A stretch of DNA of 64,000 nt from assembly GCF_031599675.1 (NCBI RefSeq), contig NZ_CP134223.1, positions 5,022,001 to 5,086,000 of the forward strand, read 5' to 3'. Of the stretch, positions 24,509-37,473 are shown one piece after another. The stretch's first letter is position 1; each line of letters begins with the position of its first letter. The stretch comes from Paenibacillus pedocola (GTDB lineage: Bacteria > Bacillota > Bacilli > Paenibacillales > Paenibacillaceae). Under the pieces are notes generated by a model. That model saw nothing but the letters and a program-made list of their open reading frames with translations, did no database searches and was not told the DNA's origin. The position numbers were made by a program, and so were the translations under genes.

Positions 24509-24584
24509 TGGTGGAGGCTGAGGGGTTCGAACCCCCGACCCTCTGCTTGTAAGGCAGATGCTCTCCCAGCTGAGCTAAGCCTCC
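24509..24584 (-). tRNA. tRNA-Val (TAC)
   Basis: Acceptor GGAGGCT/AGCCTCC with encoded CCA. The anticodon loop CTTACAA gives TAC. Confidence 0.95.
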
Positions 24585-24650
24585 ATTGAAAGAAGCAACT
24601 TAATGATCTTATCACACATCCCTTATAAAAGCAATCTTTATTAAGGAAAA

Positions 24651-24725
24651 TGGTGACCCGTATGGGATTCGAACCCATGTTACCTCCGTGAAAGGGAGGT
24701 GTCTTAACCCCTTGACCAACGGGCC
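24651..24725 (-). tRNA. tRNA-Glu (TTC)
   Basis: Acceptor GGCCCGT/ACGGGTC with encoded CCA. The anticodon loop CTTTCAC between CCTCC/GGAGG gives TTC. First gene of the tRNA operon. Confidence 0.95.
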
Positions 24726-24758
24726 ATATCATCAATGTCGTTTGTGACAACAAAAAAT

Positions 24759-24787
24759 ATTATACCAATTATTCTGTAAAATAGCAA
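24759..24787 (-). promoter_or_regulatory. Sigma-A promoter of the tRNA operon
   Basis: On the minus strand TTGCTA (24787-24782), 17-base spacer, TATAAT (24764-24759), about 34 bases before tRNA-Glu. The array is therefore independent of the upstream rRNA operon. Confidence 0.8.
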
Positions 24788-24810
24788 TACTATATTTACC
24801 TATTTTTTAT

Positions 24811-25335
24811 CTATGTACTCTGAGGCCATCCTAAAGAAGACAAAACGGCCTCAGAGACCTCTTCTACGCTTAATGCCTCCGTATCTAGATGCCGCTGGAA
24901 TAACGCCTGTTGTAGCCCGCTAAGGCATCTGTCGATCTGCTGCGCAGCCCAAGAGTCCTCTCTCTCGCCACGGCTCCTAAGCCGCTTTAACAGGGTCTTC
25001 CGGGAAGCACATAAGGTGAAATGATGAACTGTAATTTCTTCATTTTGCAGCCTGCCTGTCAATTCCCTAAAATAAGCTGCTTCTACAATCGTCATGGGTA
25101 CGATAATCGTGCCGTTATATTCAGAATCAATGTGCTTTAACATCGCATAATTGATTTCACGCCAAAGCGGATAATCCTGAAAATCATTTTTGAGCATACC
25201 TGTCGGTACATTTTGACTAATATATTCCCCAGCATTCTCAGGATCAAATATAAAGGAATTTTCTATTCTACGGTTCAGCTCTACAGCAGTTTGTGTCTTT
25301 CCGGAACCAAAAGCTCCATTTATCCAAATAATCAA
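24811..25335 (-). CDS. tmrB: TmrB-like P-loop ATP-binding protein (tunicamycin-resistance family)
   Basis: 174 residues from a TTG at 25335. GGGAGGG lies directly against an in-frame ATG two codons earlier, too close to serve it, but 6-7 nt before the TTG. The resulting start MIIWINGAFGSGKTQTA matches Bacillus TmrB as I recall it. The P-loop is GAFGSGKT (residues 7-14). Other family-like stretches are DFQDYPLWREINYAML, VPMTIVEAAYF, VHHFTLCASRKTLLKRLR and WAAQQIDRC. B. subtilis TmrB (about 197 residues) is membrane-associated and gives tunicamycin resistance; this one is shorter at the C-terminus, so that role is an inference. It sits between the rRNA operon terminator and the tRNA operon. Confidence 0.85.
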   Translation of the reverse strand: MIIWINGAFGSGKTQTAVELNRRIENSFIFDPENAGEYISQNVPTGMLKNDFQDYPLWREINYAMLKHIDSEYNGTIIVPMTIVEAAYFRELTGRLQNEEITVHHFTLCASRKTLLKRLRSRGEREDSWAAQQIDRCLSGLQQALFQRHLDTEALSVEEVSEAVLSSLGWPQST

Positions 25336-25389
25336 CAACATCCCTCCCGTGATTATTCATAACTCCCAGTATAACTAATCCGTAAAACG

Positions 25390-25427
25390 AACAAAAGACC
25401 CCTGCTGATAGTATCAACAGGGGTCTT
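25390..25427 (-). terminator. rRNA operon terminator
   Basis: On the minus strand AAGACCCCTG pairs with CAGGGGTCTT with an additional inner TGATA/TATCA pairing, then TTTTGTTCGTTTT. It lies 5 bases after the 5S gene. Confidence 0.9.
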
Positions 25428-25431
25428 AAGT

Positions 25432-25548
25432 GCTTGGCGGCGTCCTACTCTCCCAGGACCCTTCGGTCCAAGTACCATCGGCGCTGGAAGGCTTAACGGT
25501 CGTGTTCGGGATGGGTACGCGTGGAACCCTTCCGCTATCGCCACCAAA
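25432..25548 (-). rRNA. rrf: 5S ribosomal RNA
   Basis: 117 nt. The 5' end TTTGGTGGCGATAGCGG and 3' end GACGCCGCCAAGC pair to form helix I, as in Bacillus 5S. Last RNA of the 16S-23S-5S operon; the 149-nt spacer from 23S holds no tRNA. Confidence 0.95.
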
Positions 25549-25697
25549 CGGGCATTTACAGCGTAAATGCGTATTCAGGTCTCAGCATCGCCAAATGCTG
25601 AATATCAATTCTTTATCAATCAACCGCTAGGGTCTCATGAATCAGAACTTGATTCCTGAAAACTGAATCCGAAACGAATCTGCATTCTTCGAAATTT

Positions 25698-28622
<2,925 letters not shown>

Positions 28623-28900
28623 TCGATTTTCTCCGGAGGAGAAATATCGGACCATTGAATAAATTCAAGATCTTCATTTCCTTCACAGAAAAATTCGTAT
28701 CAACTAATAACTATTTCAACTTGCTTACACAAGTTTCAGCTAAAAGATGTTCTAAAACGCAAATTCGTTTCGGTATCCAGTTTTCAAGGATCAAGGTACT
28801 GCTGAGAGCTTAAACTCTCAAAACTGACCAACGAGTGAGTAACTAACCGACCGGTTAGATTTAAGCTTTGAATGTCCTCATTGCAGAGAACGATTCTCCA

Positions 28901-30449
<1,549 letters not shown>

Positions 30450-30655
30450 TTGGTATTTAGAAAGAGCGATTGCTCATTTTGAAACATCTGACGAGAATTT
30501 GCATTCTCAAGATGAATTTCGAAAGCGTACAAGACGCTGTGAAAATCATCAGTTTTGGATCTCACCGAAGTGATTTCCGATACTCACTCGTTGTTCAGTT
30601 TTCAAAGATCAAGCTCGTTGTCAGTGTTGATCATCTCGTCACCAGCAACTCTTAT

Positions 30656-30684
30656 AATATATCATGTTTCCCGATTGAATGCAA
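30656..30684 (-). promoter_or_regulatory. rRNA operon promoter P2
   Basis: On the minus strand TTGCAT (30684-30679), 17-base spacer, TATATT (30661-30656). About 200 bases of leader precede 16S. The leader contains a TTGAAAACTGAACAACGAG stretch that recurs in similar form in the 16S-23S spacer, probably part of the processing stems. Confidence 0.75.
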
Positions 30685-30772
30685 CATTTATTTTTAAGGA
30701 AGTTAGCAATTCATATCGGATAATCATGTTCCAGTCCTTCGCATCATCTTGCTGTTCCCGACTGGATTTATA

Positions 30773-30801
30773 ATATAACACGACTCGTCCTATAAAAACA
30801 A
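30773..30801 (-). promoter_or_regulatory. rRNA operon promoter P1
   Basis: On the minus strand TTGTTT (30801-30796), 17-base spacer, TTATAT (30778-30773), with an AT-rich upstream tract (30802-30840) resembling an UP element. It lies 117 bases upstream of P2. The rest of the 495-base gap 30450-30944 holds leader RNA and the safA terminator. Confidence 0.7.
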
Positions 30802-30871
30802 CCCTTAGCTTTTTCTAATTTTTTAAAAAAGTTAAAACTACTATGCATCACTTATGCCCTAAGGGAATGTT

Positions 30872-30915
30872 AAAAAAGCATGTAAGGCTGCTTATATGAC
30901 CGCAGCCTTACATGC
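30872..30915 (-). terminator. Intrinsic terminator of safA
   Basis: Perfect 14-bp stem GCATGTAAGGCTGC / GCAGCCTTACATGC followed by TTTTTT on the minus strand, 29 bases after the safA stop. Confidence 0.92.
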
Positions 30916-30944
30916 GTGTACAACTAGTGTAGGACTAAGAATAA

Positions 30945-32549
30945 TTAGTTCGAAATCCATGGATTCTTGCTTTTCTTAACGCTCCCCGACCGGCTGTTCT
31001 GGTTCCCCCCCTGTTTGGAAGCAGGTTTACCGGACTTGTTACTAGCAAGACTTGATGTTTTAACCTTAGCAGCTCCTGTTTTATTGCTACGGTTTTTAGT
31101 CTTTGTTGCAGCTTCCGTAGTATTAACTGCTGCTTGAGGTGTATGAAGCTCAATAGGCTCGGGCTCCAATATTTCCGGTACCCGGTTATGATGTGCAAAG
31201 TTCTCCATGCCCGGATAGGACGGATAGGCAGGAATGCCGGATACCGGGGAGTTTGCATATGTTTCAAACGGTGCTACAGAATTCGCTGCGGCATTGGGAA
31301 AGGTATCCGCTCCTACCCCATAAGGAGAGATTACGCCCGGCTGTGGCATATAAACCGGATAACCACTGAAAACCGGCTGTTCATAACCATAGTGCTGCAT
31401 AGGAACTTCCCCACCGCAGCCACAGGATGGCCATGGCAGATTCATCGTCTGTCCGCCATATTGGGGTACTCCATAAGACGGATAGTCGACGGCTGGGCTT
31501 ACTGCGGTTAATGGGCCAGCAGTGTAATCAGGGGTATAGTTCGGATACCACGGTTCCTGAGCCTCTGCGACCGGATACATATTCCCCGGATAAATATAGG
31601 GAGGCATGCACTCCTGCATATAAGCGTCCGGCTGAATGTAATTCTGTGCGGGATTCACGCCTATCAACGGCATCGCCTGCTCATAATAAGGATATACTTG
31701 CGGGCAATCAAAAACATACGGATTCTCGTTTAATCCGGGGTAACCCGCTGTTTTATCGCATGGCATTTCCTTATTTGCAGTCCAGTACGTCTGCTGAACT
31801 TCCGTTTTGCCCTTCTCCTTAGGCATCTCGTAAGCGACAGCCTCCTGCGCAGGAACCGAGATTTGTACATACAGGCTCTGAGACTCATGGACCATCTGGA
31901 CAGGTGAGACCTCAGGTGCCTTGTTTACTTCAGGAGCTATGTTCACTACTTCTGGCGATATGTTTACTTCAGGGGCTATGTTCACTTCAGGAGCTTTTTT
32001 CACTTCTGGAGCTATGTTCGCTTCAGGTTCTTTAGAGACTACCGGTTCGGGGACAGGTGCAGGCATAGGAGCTGCTTCCTGAACCACTTCTTCTTTAGGT
32101 CCAGTGTATGTTTTACTGCCGACCTTCGTTTTGTCTACCGCTGCAGGGGATGTGGCTTCAGGCTGAATAAGAGTAGTATTTGTTTGAGTGGATTGAGGCT
32201 GTATTGGAGTTGCGTTAGACTTTTTAGGAATATTGACGATTTCACCTGTCAGGAGCGCATTGGGGTTTTTAAGCTGCGGATTAGCATCAATAATTTCCTT
32301 TAACGTAATTCCCCAAGCCTTGGACAATTTCCAGAGCGTATCTCCTTGTTTAACTGTATGTTTATAGAAAAGCTCACTGTTATCCGGCACTGGTGTCGGA
32401 GCGGAAGGGATCTTGACCTTATCCCCTAAGACAAGCACATCAGGATTACTGATTTGCGGATTGGCCTCAATGATTTTTTGCAGCGATACTCCGTACTTTT
32501 GCGATAATGCATAGAGCGTATCGCCTTGTTTGACAATGTGTATTTTCAC
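30945..32549 (-). CDS. safA: SafA-type spore coat assembly protein with two LysM domains
   Basis: 534 residues from GTG 32549, preceded by AGGAGG. Two N-terminal LysM domains (residues ~1-50, HIVKQGDTLYALSQKYGVS; and ~62-112, HTVKQGDTLWKLSKAWGIT) bind peptidoglycan. They are followed by an acidic Pro-rich repeat (units like APEVNIAPEVN, ~165-220), a Tyr/Pro/Gly-rich coat-like region (~265-440) and a Lys/Ser-rich tail. In Bacillus, SafA is recruited by SpoVID to the forespore; a SpoVID homologue is encoded at 60896-62278. The position downstream of the pheA region matches B. subtilis, but the nad genes found between them there are absent. Repeat length probably varies among strains. Confidence 0.82.
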   Translation of the reverse strand: MKIHIVKQGDTLYALSQKYGVSLQKIIEANPQISNPDVLVLGDKVKIPSAPTPVPDNSELFYKHTVKQGDTLWKLSKAWGITLKEIIDANPQLKNPNALLTGEIVNIPKKSNATPIQPQSTQTNTTLIQPEATSPAAVDKTKVGSKTYTGPKEEVVQEAAPMPAPVPEPVVSKEPEANIAPEVKKAPEVNIAPEVNISPEVVNIAPEVNKAPEVSPVQMVHESQSLYVQISVPAQEAVAYEMPKEKGKTEVQQTYWTANKEMPCDKTAGYPGLNENPYVFDCPQVYPYYEQAMPLIGVNPAQNYIQPDAYMQECMPPYIYPGNMYPVAEAQEPWYPNYTPDYTAGPLTAVSPAVDYPSYGVPQYGGQTMNLPWPSCGCGGEVPMQHYGYEQPVFSGYPVYMPQPGVISPYGVGADTFPNAAANSVAPFETYANSPVSGIPAYPSYPGMENFAHHNRVPEILEPEPIELHTPQAAVNTTEAATKTKNRSNKTGAAKVKTSSLASNKSGKPASKQGGNQNSRSGSVKKSKNPWISN

Positions 32550-32725
32550 GCAGCATTAACCTCCTAAAAGTGCTTAATTGTTGGAGCGCGTTGCAATCTT
32601 TACAGCTGCAAATTCCGGCTCAGAGCTTCCTGCACTGATCTCGAGCATCGTTATATGCGGTACAGCCGCCTCCTTCGTTACTACATCTTATGCAGCCCAT
32701 GGGCGATTGACATCCCTGGAACAAA

Positions 32726-32760
32726 AAAAATCCTTTCATGTCAGACATGAAAGGATTTTT
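32726..32760. terminator. Bidirectional terminator between ilvE and safA
   Basis: Perfect 17-bp palindromic arms, AAAAATCCTTTCATGTC and GACATGAAAGGATTTTT, with one loop base. T-runs on both strands. It ends the pheB-hom-thrB-pheA-ilvE operon. The remaining ~170 bases to safA should hold the safA promoter, which I could not define. Confidence 0.9.
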
Positions 32761-32794
32761 CGATATCAATTTAGAAGTGGCAGAAGCGACTGGA

Positions 32795-33676
32795 TTAGCC
32801 CCATACCTTATAGCCGTCTTTATCCACGGCATTGCGGAATTCTTCAAGCAGCTGCAGCGTAATCGGGCCTGCATGTCCTTCTCCGATAATCCGGCCGTCG
32901 ATTTCGCGTGCGGCGATAACTTCGGCTGCGGTTCCGGTAAAGAAAACTTCATCAGCGATATAAACGTCATGCATCGTGAACGGCTCTTCTTTCAAAGGCA
33001 GACCCAGCTTCTCGCAGAGCTCGATAATCGCCAGGCGGGTGATGCCTTCCAGCGCTCCCAGGTAGCAAGGCGGCGTATACACTACTCCTCTTTTGACGAT
33101 GAAGATATTATCACCGGAGCCTTCGGTTACATAACCTTGGGCGTTCATCATAATCGCTTCGTCGGCTTCCGCCAGATTGGACTGGATTTTGACGAGGATG
33201 TTGTTCAGGTAGTTAAGCGACTTGATCTTCGGATTGAGTGCATCCGGGATGTTGCGGCGCTGGGATACCGAAACTGCACGTAAGCCGGTCAGGTAAGCCT
33301 GTTCGGGATAAATCGCTAACTGCTCCACAATAATGATTACACTGGCCTTAGGGCAGCGGCGCGGATCAAGTCCCAGGTTACCTGGACCGCGTGAAACGAT
33401 TAAACGGATATAGCCGTTGCGCATTTCATTCAGACGAATCGTCTCTGCCATTGCTTCCAGCATTTCATCGTAAGTCAGCGGAATGTCCAGCATGATTGAT
33501 TTGGCCGAATCATACAGCCTGTCCAGATGCTCTTTGCATTTAAAAATGTTGCCGTTATAAATACGGATGCCTTCAAAAATGCCATCTCCATAAAGAAACC
33601 CGTGATCAAATACGGATACCTTTGCATTTTCCTTTGTTACGTGTTGTCCATCCAGATAGATCCATTGCTCAGCCAT
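32795..33676 (-). CDS. ilvE: Branched-chain amino acid aminotransferase
   Basis: 293 residues from ATG 33676; GGAGGT inside the end of pheA serves as ribosome site. Class IV PLP aminotransferase: SVFDHGFLYGDGIFEGIR near the start, the PLP-binding Lys in NPKIKSLNYLNN, and the cofactor motif EGSGDNIFIV. It transfers the amino group between Glu and the keto acids of Leu, Ile and Val. D-amino acid transaminase and aminodeoxychorismate lyase are related, but the length and motifs fit IlvE. It is the last gene of an amino-acid operon, 4 nt after pheA. Confidence 0.9.
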   Translation of the reverse strand: MAEQWIYLDGQHVTKENAKVSVFDHGFLYGDGIFEGIRIYNGNIFKCKEHLDRLYDSAKSIMLDIPLTYDEMLEAMAETIRLNEMRNGYIRLIVSRGPGNLGLDPRRCPKASVIIIVEQLAIYPEQAYLTGLRAVSVSQRRNIPDALNPKIKSLNYLNNILVKIQSNLAEADEAIMMNAQGYVTEGSGDNIFIVKRGVVYTPPCYLGALEGITRLAIIELCEKLGLPLKEEPFTMHDVYIADEVFFTGTAAEVIAAREIDGRIIGEGHAGPITLQLLEEFRNAVDKDGYKVWG

Positions 33677-33680
33677 GAAC

Positions 33681-34568
33681 TTACTGCACCTCCGCTTTCT
33701 CTTCCTCATAGGTGTATGTGGGATACGAGCCCAGAATCCGTACCTGACAGCCCAAAGCCTTGATCTCTTCAATCGCCGCAGGTAGCAGGACAGATTCTAT
33801 CGGTTCCAGCACATCAATGTAGAAATAATAAGTACCCAATTTCTTCTTCGTTGGCCGTGATTCAATACGTGATAAATTCAGACGCCGCCAGGCAAATGCG
33901 GACAGCACCTGATGCAGAGCTCCCGGAAAATCCTCCGGCAGGGTTACAAGAATACTTGTCTTATCACCGGCGCTCTTCTGCGGAAGGGTCAGCTTGTGCG
34001 GTCCCACCAGCACGAAACGCGTGTAATTGTTATGGTGATCGGTAATCTTGCGGTCAACGATCTCAAGATCGTGTGTAGACGCCCCAAGCGCCGTACCAAT
34101 GGCAGCCCAGCCTTTACCGGGATTGTTCTTCACAATTTCCACAGCTTCTGAGGTGCTTCCGACCGATTCCAGCTCGGCCTGCGGGGCATGCTCACGGACG
34201 AACTGCAGGCATTGTGCCATAGCGACAGGGTGAGAGAGAATCTTCACTACTTTGCTGTAGTCCTTATGCCCGCTGCTATCCATAAGTTCCCCGGGATTAC
34301 TGATCAAATTCTGAACCGACGGATAAATCCACTCCGCCTGCATAGGCAGATTCACTTCATTAATGAGCCAGTCAATATGCAAACTGACCGATCCCTCGAT
34401 CGTATTCTCAATCGGAATTACACTGTAATCGGTAGAACCGCCTGCCGTAGAGAGAAAAACGTCGGAAATCAGCTTGTGATGCACGATTCGGACAGGCTCA
34501 TCACCAAACAAATGCAGCAGCGCTTCGTGGGATACGGTGCCCTGCGGCAATACCGCTATTGACTTCAT
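33681..34568 (-). CDS. pheA: Prephenate dehydratase
   Basis: 295 residues: a catalytic domain (~1-180) with IPIENTIEGSV and the essential YTRFVLVG motif, then an ACT domain (GALHQVLSAFAWRRLNLSRI, ESRPTKKKLG) for Phe feedback inhibition. It converts prephenate to phenylpyruvate and has no chorismate mutase domain. The ATG overlaps the thrB stop (ATGA), so the two are translationally coupled; AAAGGAGAAG precedes it. Confidence 0.95.
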   Translation of the reverse strand: MKSIAVLPQGTVSHEALLHLFGDEPVRIVHHKLISDVFLSTAGGSTDYSVIPIENTIEGSVSLHIDWLINEVNLPMQAEWIYPSVQNLISNPGELMDSSGHKDYSKVVKILSHPVAMAQCLQFVREHAPQAELESVGSTSEAVEIVKNNPGKGWAAIGTALGASTHDLEIVDRKITDHHNNYTRFVLVGPHKLTLPQKSAGDKTSILVTLPEDFPGALHQVLSAFAWRRLNLSRIESRPTKKKLGTYYFYIDVLEPIESVLLPAAIEEIKALGCQVRILGSYPTYTYEEEKAEVQ

Positions 34569-35545
34569 AACTGTACTTCTCCTTTTATCATATCCAAAAA
34601 TGAATGGTTTTGCATCCCGTTTCTTTCCAGCAGCTCTGCAGTCACACCGGCACCAGAAGGCGGCAGCCAGCAGGTCTGTGCCTGAATACCGTGCTCAAGC
34701 ATCGTTTCCTTCAGAAAAAGCTCCAGTTCCTGCTTCTTACTCTCTTTCCGGTCCACCAGACACAGCAGCGTCGGTCCCGCTCCGCTAAGCGCAATGCCCA
34801 GCGCCCCATGCTGTGGAGCTTCAGCCAGTAGCTTCTCCATTCCTGGTACAAGCGGTGCACGGTAGGGCTGATGCAAGCGGTCCTGCATCGCCCGGCTGAT
34901 TAAATCCAGCCTGCCAGTGGCAAAGGCCGCTGTTAAAAGCGAGGTCCGGCTAATGTTATACACCGCATCACTTACGGTAATTTCAGCCGGCAATACCCCG
35001 CGGGCCTTAGTCGTTGCCAGCTCGAATTCCGGAATAACTACCAGCACCTCAAGCTCCTGCGGCGGCTCGATCCGGATATAATCGGCATGTACACCGTCCC
35101 AGACAGCCGTAATAATGCCCCCGAACAACGATGCCCCGACATTGTCCGGATGCTTCTCCAGTGCGCAGGCCATGTCGAACAGTTTCGCATTATCCAGCGG
35201 TGAACCAATCATAGCATTCGCTGCTGCCATTCCGCCAACGATGGCGGAGGCACTGCTGCCAAGACCTCGTGTCAGCGGAATTTCGGAATACACTGAAATC
35301 GACAGCTCGGGAATCGAGACTCCGGCTTCGGCGAACACCATTTGGGCCACCTGATAAATCAGATTGCTTTTGTCACCGGCAACCCCGTTCATTTCATCTC
35401 CAAAAAAGTGAAATACCGTCTCCTCCGCCTCTTCCATCTCAATCCATTCATACAGTGACAGGGCCATCCCCAACGTATCAAAGCCGGGACCCAGATTGGC
35501 GGTACTCGCGGGCACTTTTACTCTAGACCTTCCGTACATACTCAT
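34565..35545 (-). CDS. thrB: Homoserine kinase
   Basis: 326 residues from ATG 35545, chosen because AAGGAG lies ~12 nt upstream; the ATG seven codons earlier (35566) has no ribosome site. GHMP kinase with VPASTANLGPGFDTLGMAL at the N-terminus and the ATP loop LTRGLGSSASAIVGG. It phosphorylates homoserine for threonine synthesis. Threonine synthase (thrC), which follows hom in many Bacillales, is absent here. Confidence 0.94.
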   Translation of the reverse strand: MSMYGRSRVKVPASTANLGPGFDTLGMALSLYEWIEMEEAEETVFHFFGDEMNGVAGDKSNLIYQVAQMVFAEAGVSIPELSISVYSEIPLTRGLGSSASAIVGGMAAANAMIGSPLDNAKLFDMACALEKHPDNVGASLFGGIITAVWDGVHADYIRIEPPQELEVLVVIPEFELATTKARGVLPAEITVSDAVYNISRTSLLTAAFATGRLDLISRAMQDRLHQPYRAPLVPGMEKLLAEAPQHGALGIALSGAGPTLLCLVDRKESKKQELELFLKETMLEHGIQAQTCWLPPSGAGVTAELLERNGMQNHSFLDMIKGEVQL

Positions 35546-35603
35546 AGCTGGTGAAATCTCCTTCATTTTTTTTGCGCGGTATAATAGCTGTTCAGAAGGA
35601 GTG

Positions 35604-36890
35604 TTATCCCTCTACGCGATAGTGGCTCTTAATCCGATGGATGACCGCAAGCTCCTCGAGATGCCGCATTACTTTATTCATACTCGCCTTGCTGGCATTA
35701 TGCGTTACAATAATAATTTCCGCGTCAGGATTATTCGGATTGGCTTGCTGAACTACGGAATCAAGACTGACATCATACTCTGCAAACACCTGGGTAATCT
35801 TCGCCAGTACCCCCGCTTTATCATCCACATGCAGCAGCAGAAAGTTCTTATAAAAAATAGCTTCATCGCTCTTAAGTTTCTTCTGTTTGTAAGGCACTAT
35901 CTGCTTCAGGCCATTTACACCAAGCTTCAGGTTCTTAATCACAGCCACCAGATCAGCGACAATAGAAGTTGCCGTAGGCATGGCCCCTGCACCTGCGCCG
36001 TAGAACATAGTTTCTCCAACAGCCTGCCCGTATACATAAACTGCATTAAATACGCCATTTACAGAAGCAAGCGGGTGACTGGTACGGATCATCGTCGGCT
36101 GGACGCTGATGCTGAACTCTTCATCCTCACGTTCTGCGATTCCCAGCAGCTTCATATCGTAACCAAGCCGTTTGGCAAAAGCGATATCTTCCTTGCTCAC
36201 ACCGGAAATCCCGCTGACACTGACATCATTCAGCTCCACATTTGTGCGGAAGCCGAGCGTACCCAGAATAGCCATTTTGCGTGCAGCATCCAGGCCTTCC
36301 ACATCCGAAGTAGGATCCGATTCCGCATAGCCCAGTTCCTGCGCTTCTTTGAGTACATCATTGTAGGAGGCGCCTTCCTGGCTCATTTTACTCAATATGT
36401 AATTGGTTGTACCGTTAACTATCCCCATGATCTTCATAATCTTGTCGGAGGAAAAGCCTTCGATCAATGTACGGATTATCGGAATCCCGCCGGCTACACT
36501 GGCCTCATAAAATACATCACACTGCTTCTCCTGAGCCTTAGCCAAAATTTCCGATCCATGGAGTGCCATCAGGTCTTTATTAGCGGTTACAATATGTTTG
36601 CCCAGCTCCAGCGCCTCAAGAATATATTCCTTCGTTCCGGCGATGCCGCCCATCACTTCGACGATTACATCAATTTCAGGGTCGCGGATGAGCTCCCAGG
36701 GATCTGTAGTGATTTTGGCGGAATCGACTTCGATATCACGCGGCTTATCGGCATTCTTAACAGCAATACGTTCAATAATAATCGGTGAGCCCACTTGACT
36801 GCTCAGATCCTCCTGATTCCCTTCAACGATACGGACCACGCCCGCACCGACTGTTCCCAGCCCCAATAGTCCAACTTTAACCGGCTTCAT
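35604..36890 (-). CDS. hom: Homoserine dehydrogenase
   Basis: 428 residues: NAD(P)-binding loop GLLGLGTVGAGVV, catalytic region VAGGIPIIRTLIEG and YAESDPTSDVEGLDAARK, and a C-terminal ACT domain (VDDKAGVLAKITQVFAEYDV) for allosteric control by threonine. It reduces aspartate semialdehyde to homoserine. ATG 36890 follows GGAGGAACCAA. It is the second gene of the operon, after pheB and before thrB. Confidence 0.95.
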   Translation of the reverse strand: MKPVKVGLLGLGTVGAGVVRIVEGNQEDLSSQVGSPIIIERIAVKNADKPRDIEVDSAKITTDPWELIRDPEIDVIVEVMGGIAGTKEYILEALELGKHIVTANKDLMALHGSEILAKAQEKQCDVFYEASVAGGIPIIRTLIEGFSSDKIMKIMGIVNGTTNYILSKMSQEGASYNDVLKEAQELGYAESDPTSDVEGLDAARKMAILGTLGFRTNVELNDVSVSGISGVSKEDIAFAKRLGYDMKLLGIAEREDEEFSISVQPTMIRTSHPLASVNGVFNAVYVYGQAVGETMFYGAGAGAMPTATSIVADLVAVIKNLKLGVNGLKQIVPYKQKKLKSDEAIFYKNFLLLHVDDKAGVLAKITQVFAEYDVSLDSVVQQANPNNPDAEIIIVTHNASKASMNKVMRHLEELAVIHRIKSHYRVEG

Positions 36891-36904
36891 TTGGTTCCTC
36901 CTAA

Positions 36905-36929
36905 AAGTTTTATGAAGCTATACTCCTTA
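36905..36929. repeat. 25-bp direct repeat, copy 1
   Basis: AAGTTTTATGAAGCTATACT plus 5 further bases, matching 36972-36996 with one mismatch. It lies between pheB and hom and includes a TAAGGAG-like stretch on the minus strand. Confidence 0.7.
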
Positions 36930-36971
36930 GAACGATCTACGTAATAAAACTCGCTTCGTAAGCATTCACTT

Positions 36972-36996
36972 AAGTTTTATGAAGTTATACTCCTTA
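36972..36996. repeat. 25-bp direct repeat, copy 2
   Basis: Second copy, 67 bases from the first. It runs into the pheB stop codon (TAA at 36994-36996). The 42 bases between the copies are GC-poor and non-coding. Confidence 0.7.
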
Positions 36997-37431
36997 ACCT
37001 TGGCCGATGATTACGGCCCGCTTCACACCGGAGATTTCCTTGAGTCCTTCCAGCATGTCGCCCAGCTCTTCATTCAAATGTGAAATTTCCACAGAGATCA
37101 CGACATTGGCCCGTCCCTGCAGCGGAATACTCTGGTTAATCGTCAACACGTTAGCCCCATGCACAGCGACACAGCCCAGCACTTTGGACAGCATACCGGA
37201 TTCATGCTCCAGATCAAGCGAAATCGTAACAATACGCTCACGCTCGAGCTGATGGATCAGATGAATACCATCTTTGTATTTATAAAAAGCACTACGGCTA
37301 AGTCCAACCTGTTCTACACCTTCATGTACCGTCTTGGCGTCACCCGCTTCAAGCAGCTGTTTGACCTGCATGGTCTTCAGCACGGCATCAGGCAAAATGT
37401 CCTCCCGGACCAAATAATAGCGTTCTTTCAC
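36994..37431 (-). CDS. pheB: ACT domain protein of the PheB family
   Basis: 145 residues from GTG 37431. A longer in-frame start at 37563 is rejected because the operon promoter (37474-37503) lies inside that extension. The N-terminal region KERYYLVREDILPDAV carries a short helix segment with LSRSAFYKYKDGI, followed by a C-terminal ACT domain (GMLSKVLGCVAVHGANVLTI) that probably senses an amino acid. In B. subtilis pheB precedes pheA, with no proven enzymatic role. A regulatory function for the pheB-hom-thrB-pheA-ilvE operon is an inference. Confidence 0.9.
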   Translation of the reverse strand: MKERYYLVREDILPDAVLKTMQVKQLLEAGDAKTVHEGVEQVGLSRSAFYKYKDGIHLIHQLERERIVTISLDLEHESGMLSKVLGCVAVHGANVLTINQSIPLQGRANVVISVEISHLNEELGDMLEGLKEISGVKRAVIIGQG

Positions 37432-37473
37432 GAACGTCCTCACCCCAAAGACTTTTGTGTTTACATAGTGGAC

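Noticed and set aside
30945..32549. Repeats in the safA gene as a CRISPR-like or tandem-repeat array
   Set aside because: The repeats are in frame, imperfect and encode a Pro-Glu-Val linker; no spacer structure is present. No CRISPR array was seen elsewhere in the window.
35496..36788. Plus-strand open frame of 430 codons opposite hom
   Set aside because: Antisense to homoserine dehydrogenase; no ribosome site or recognisable domain.
36891..36993. Riboswitch or T-box upstream of hom
   Set aside because: The region is ~100 bases, lacks a T-box core sequence and a terminator; only the 25-bp direct repeats are evident.
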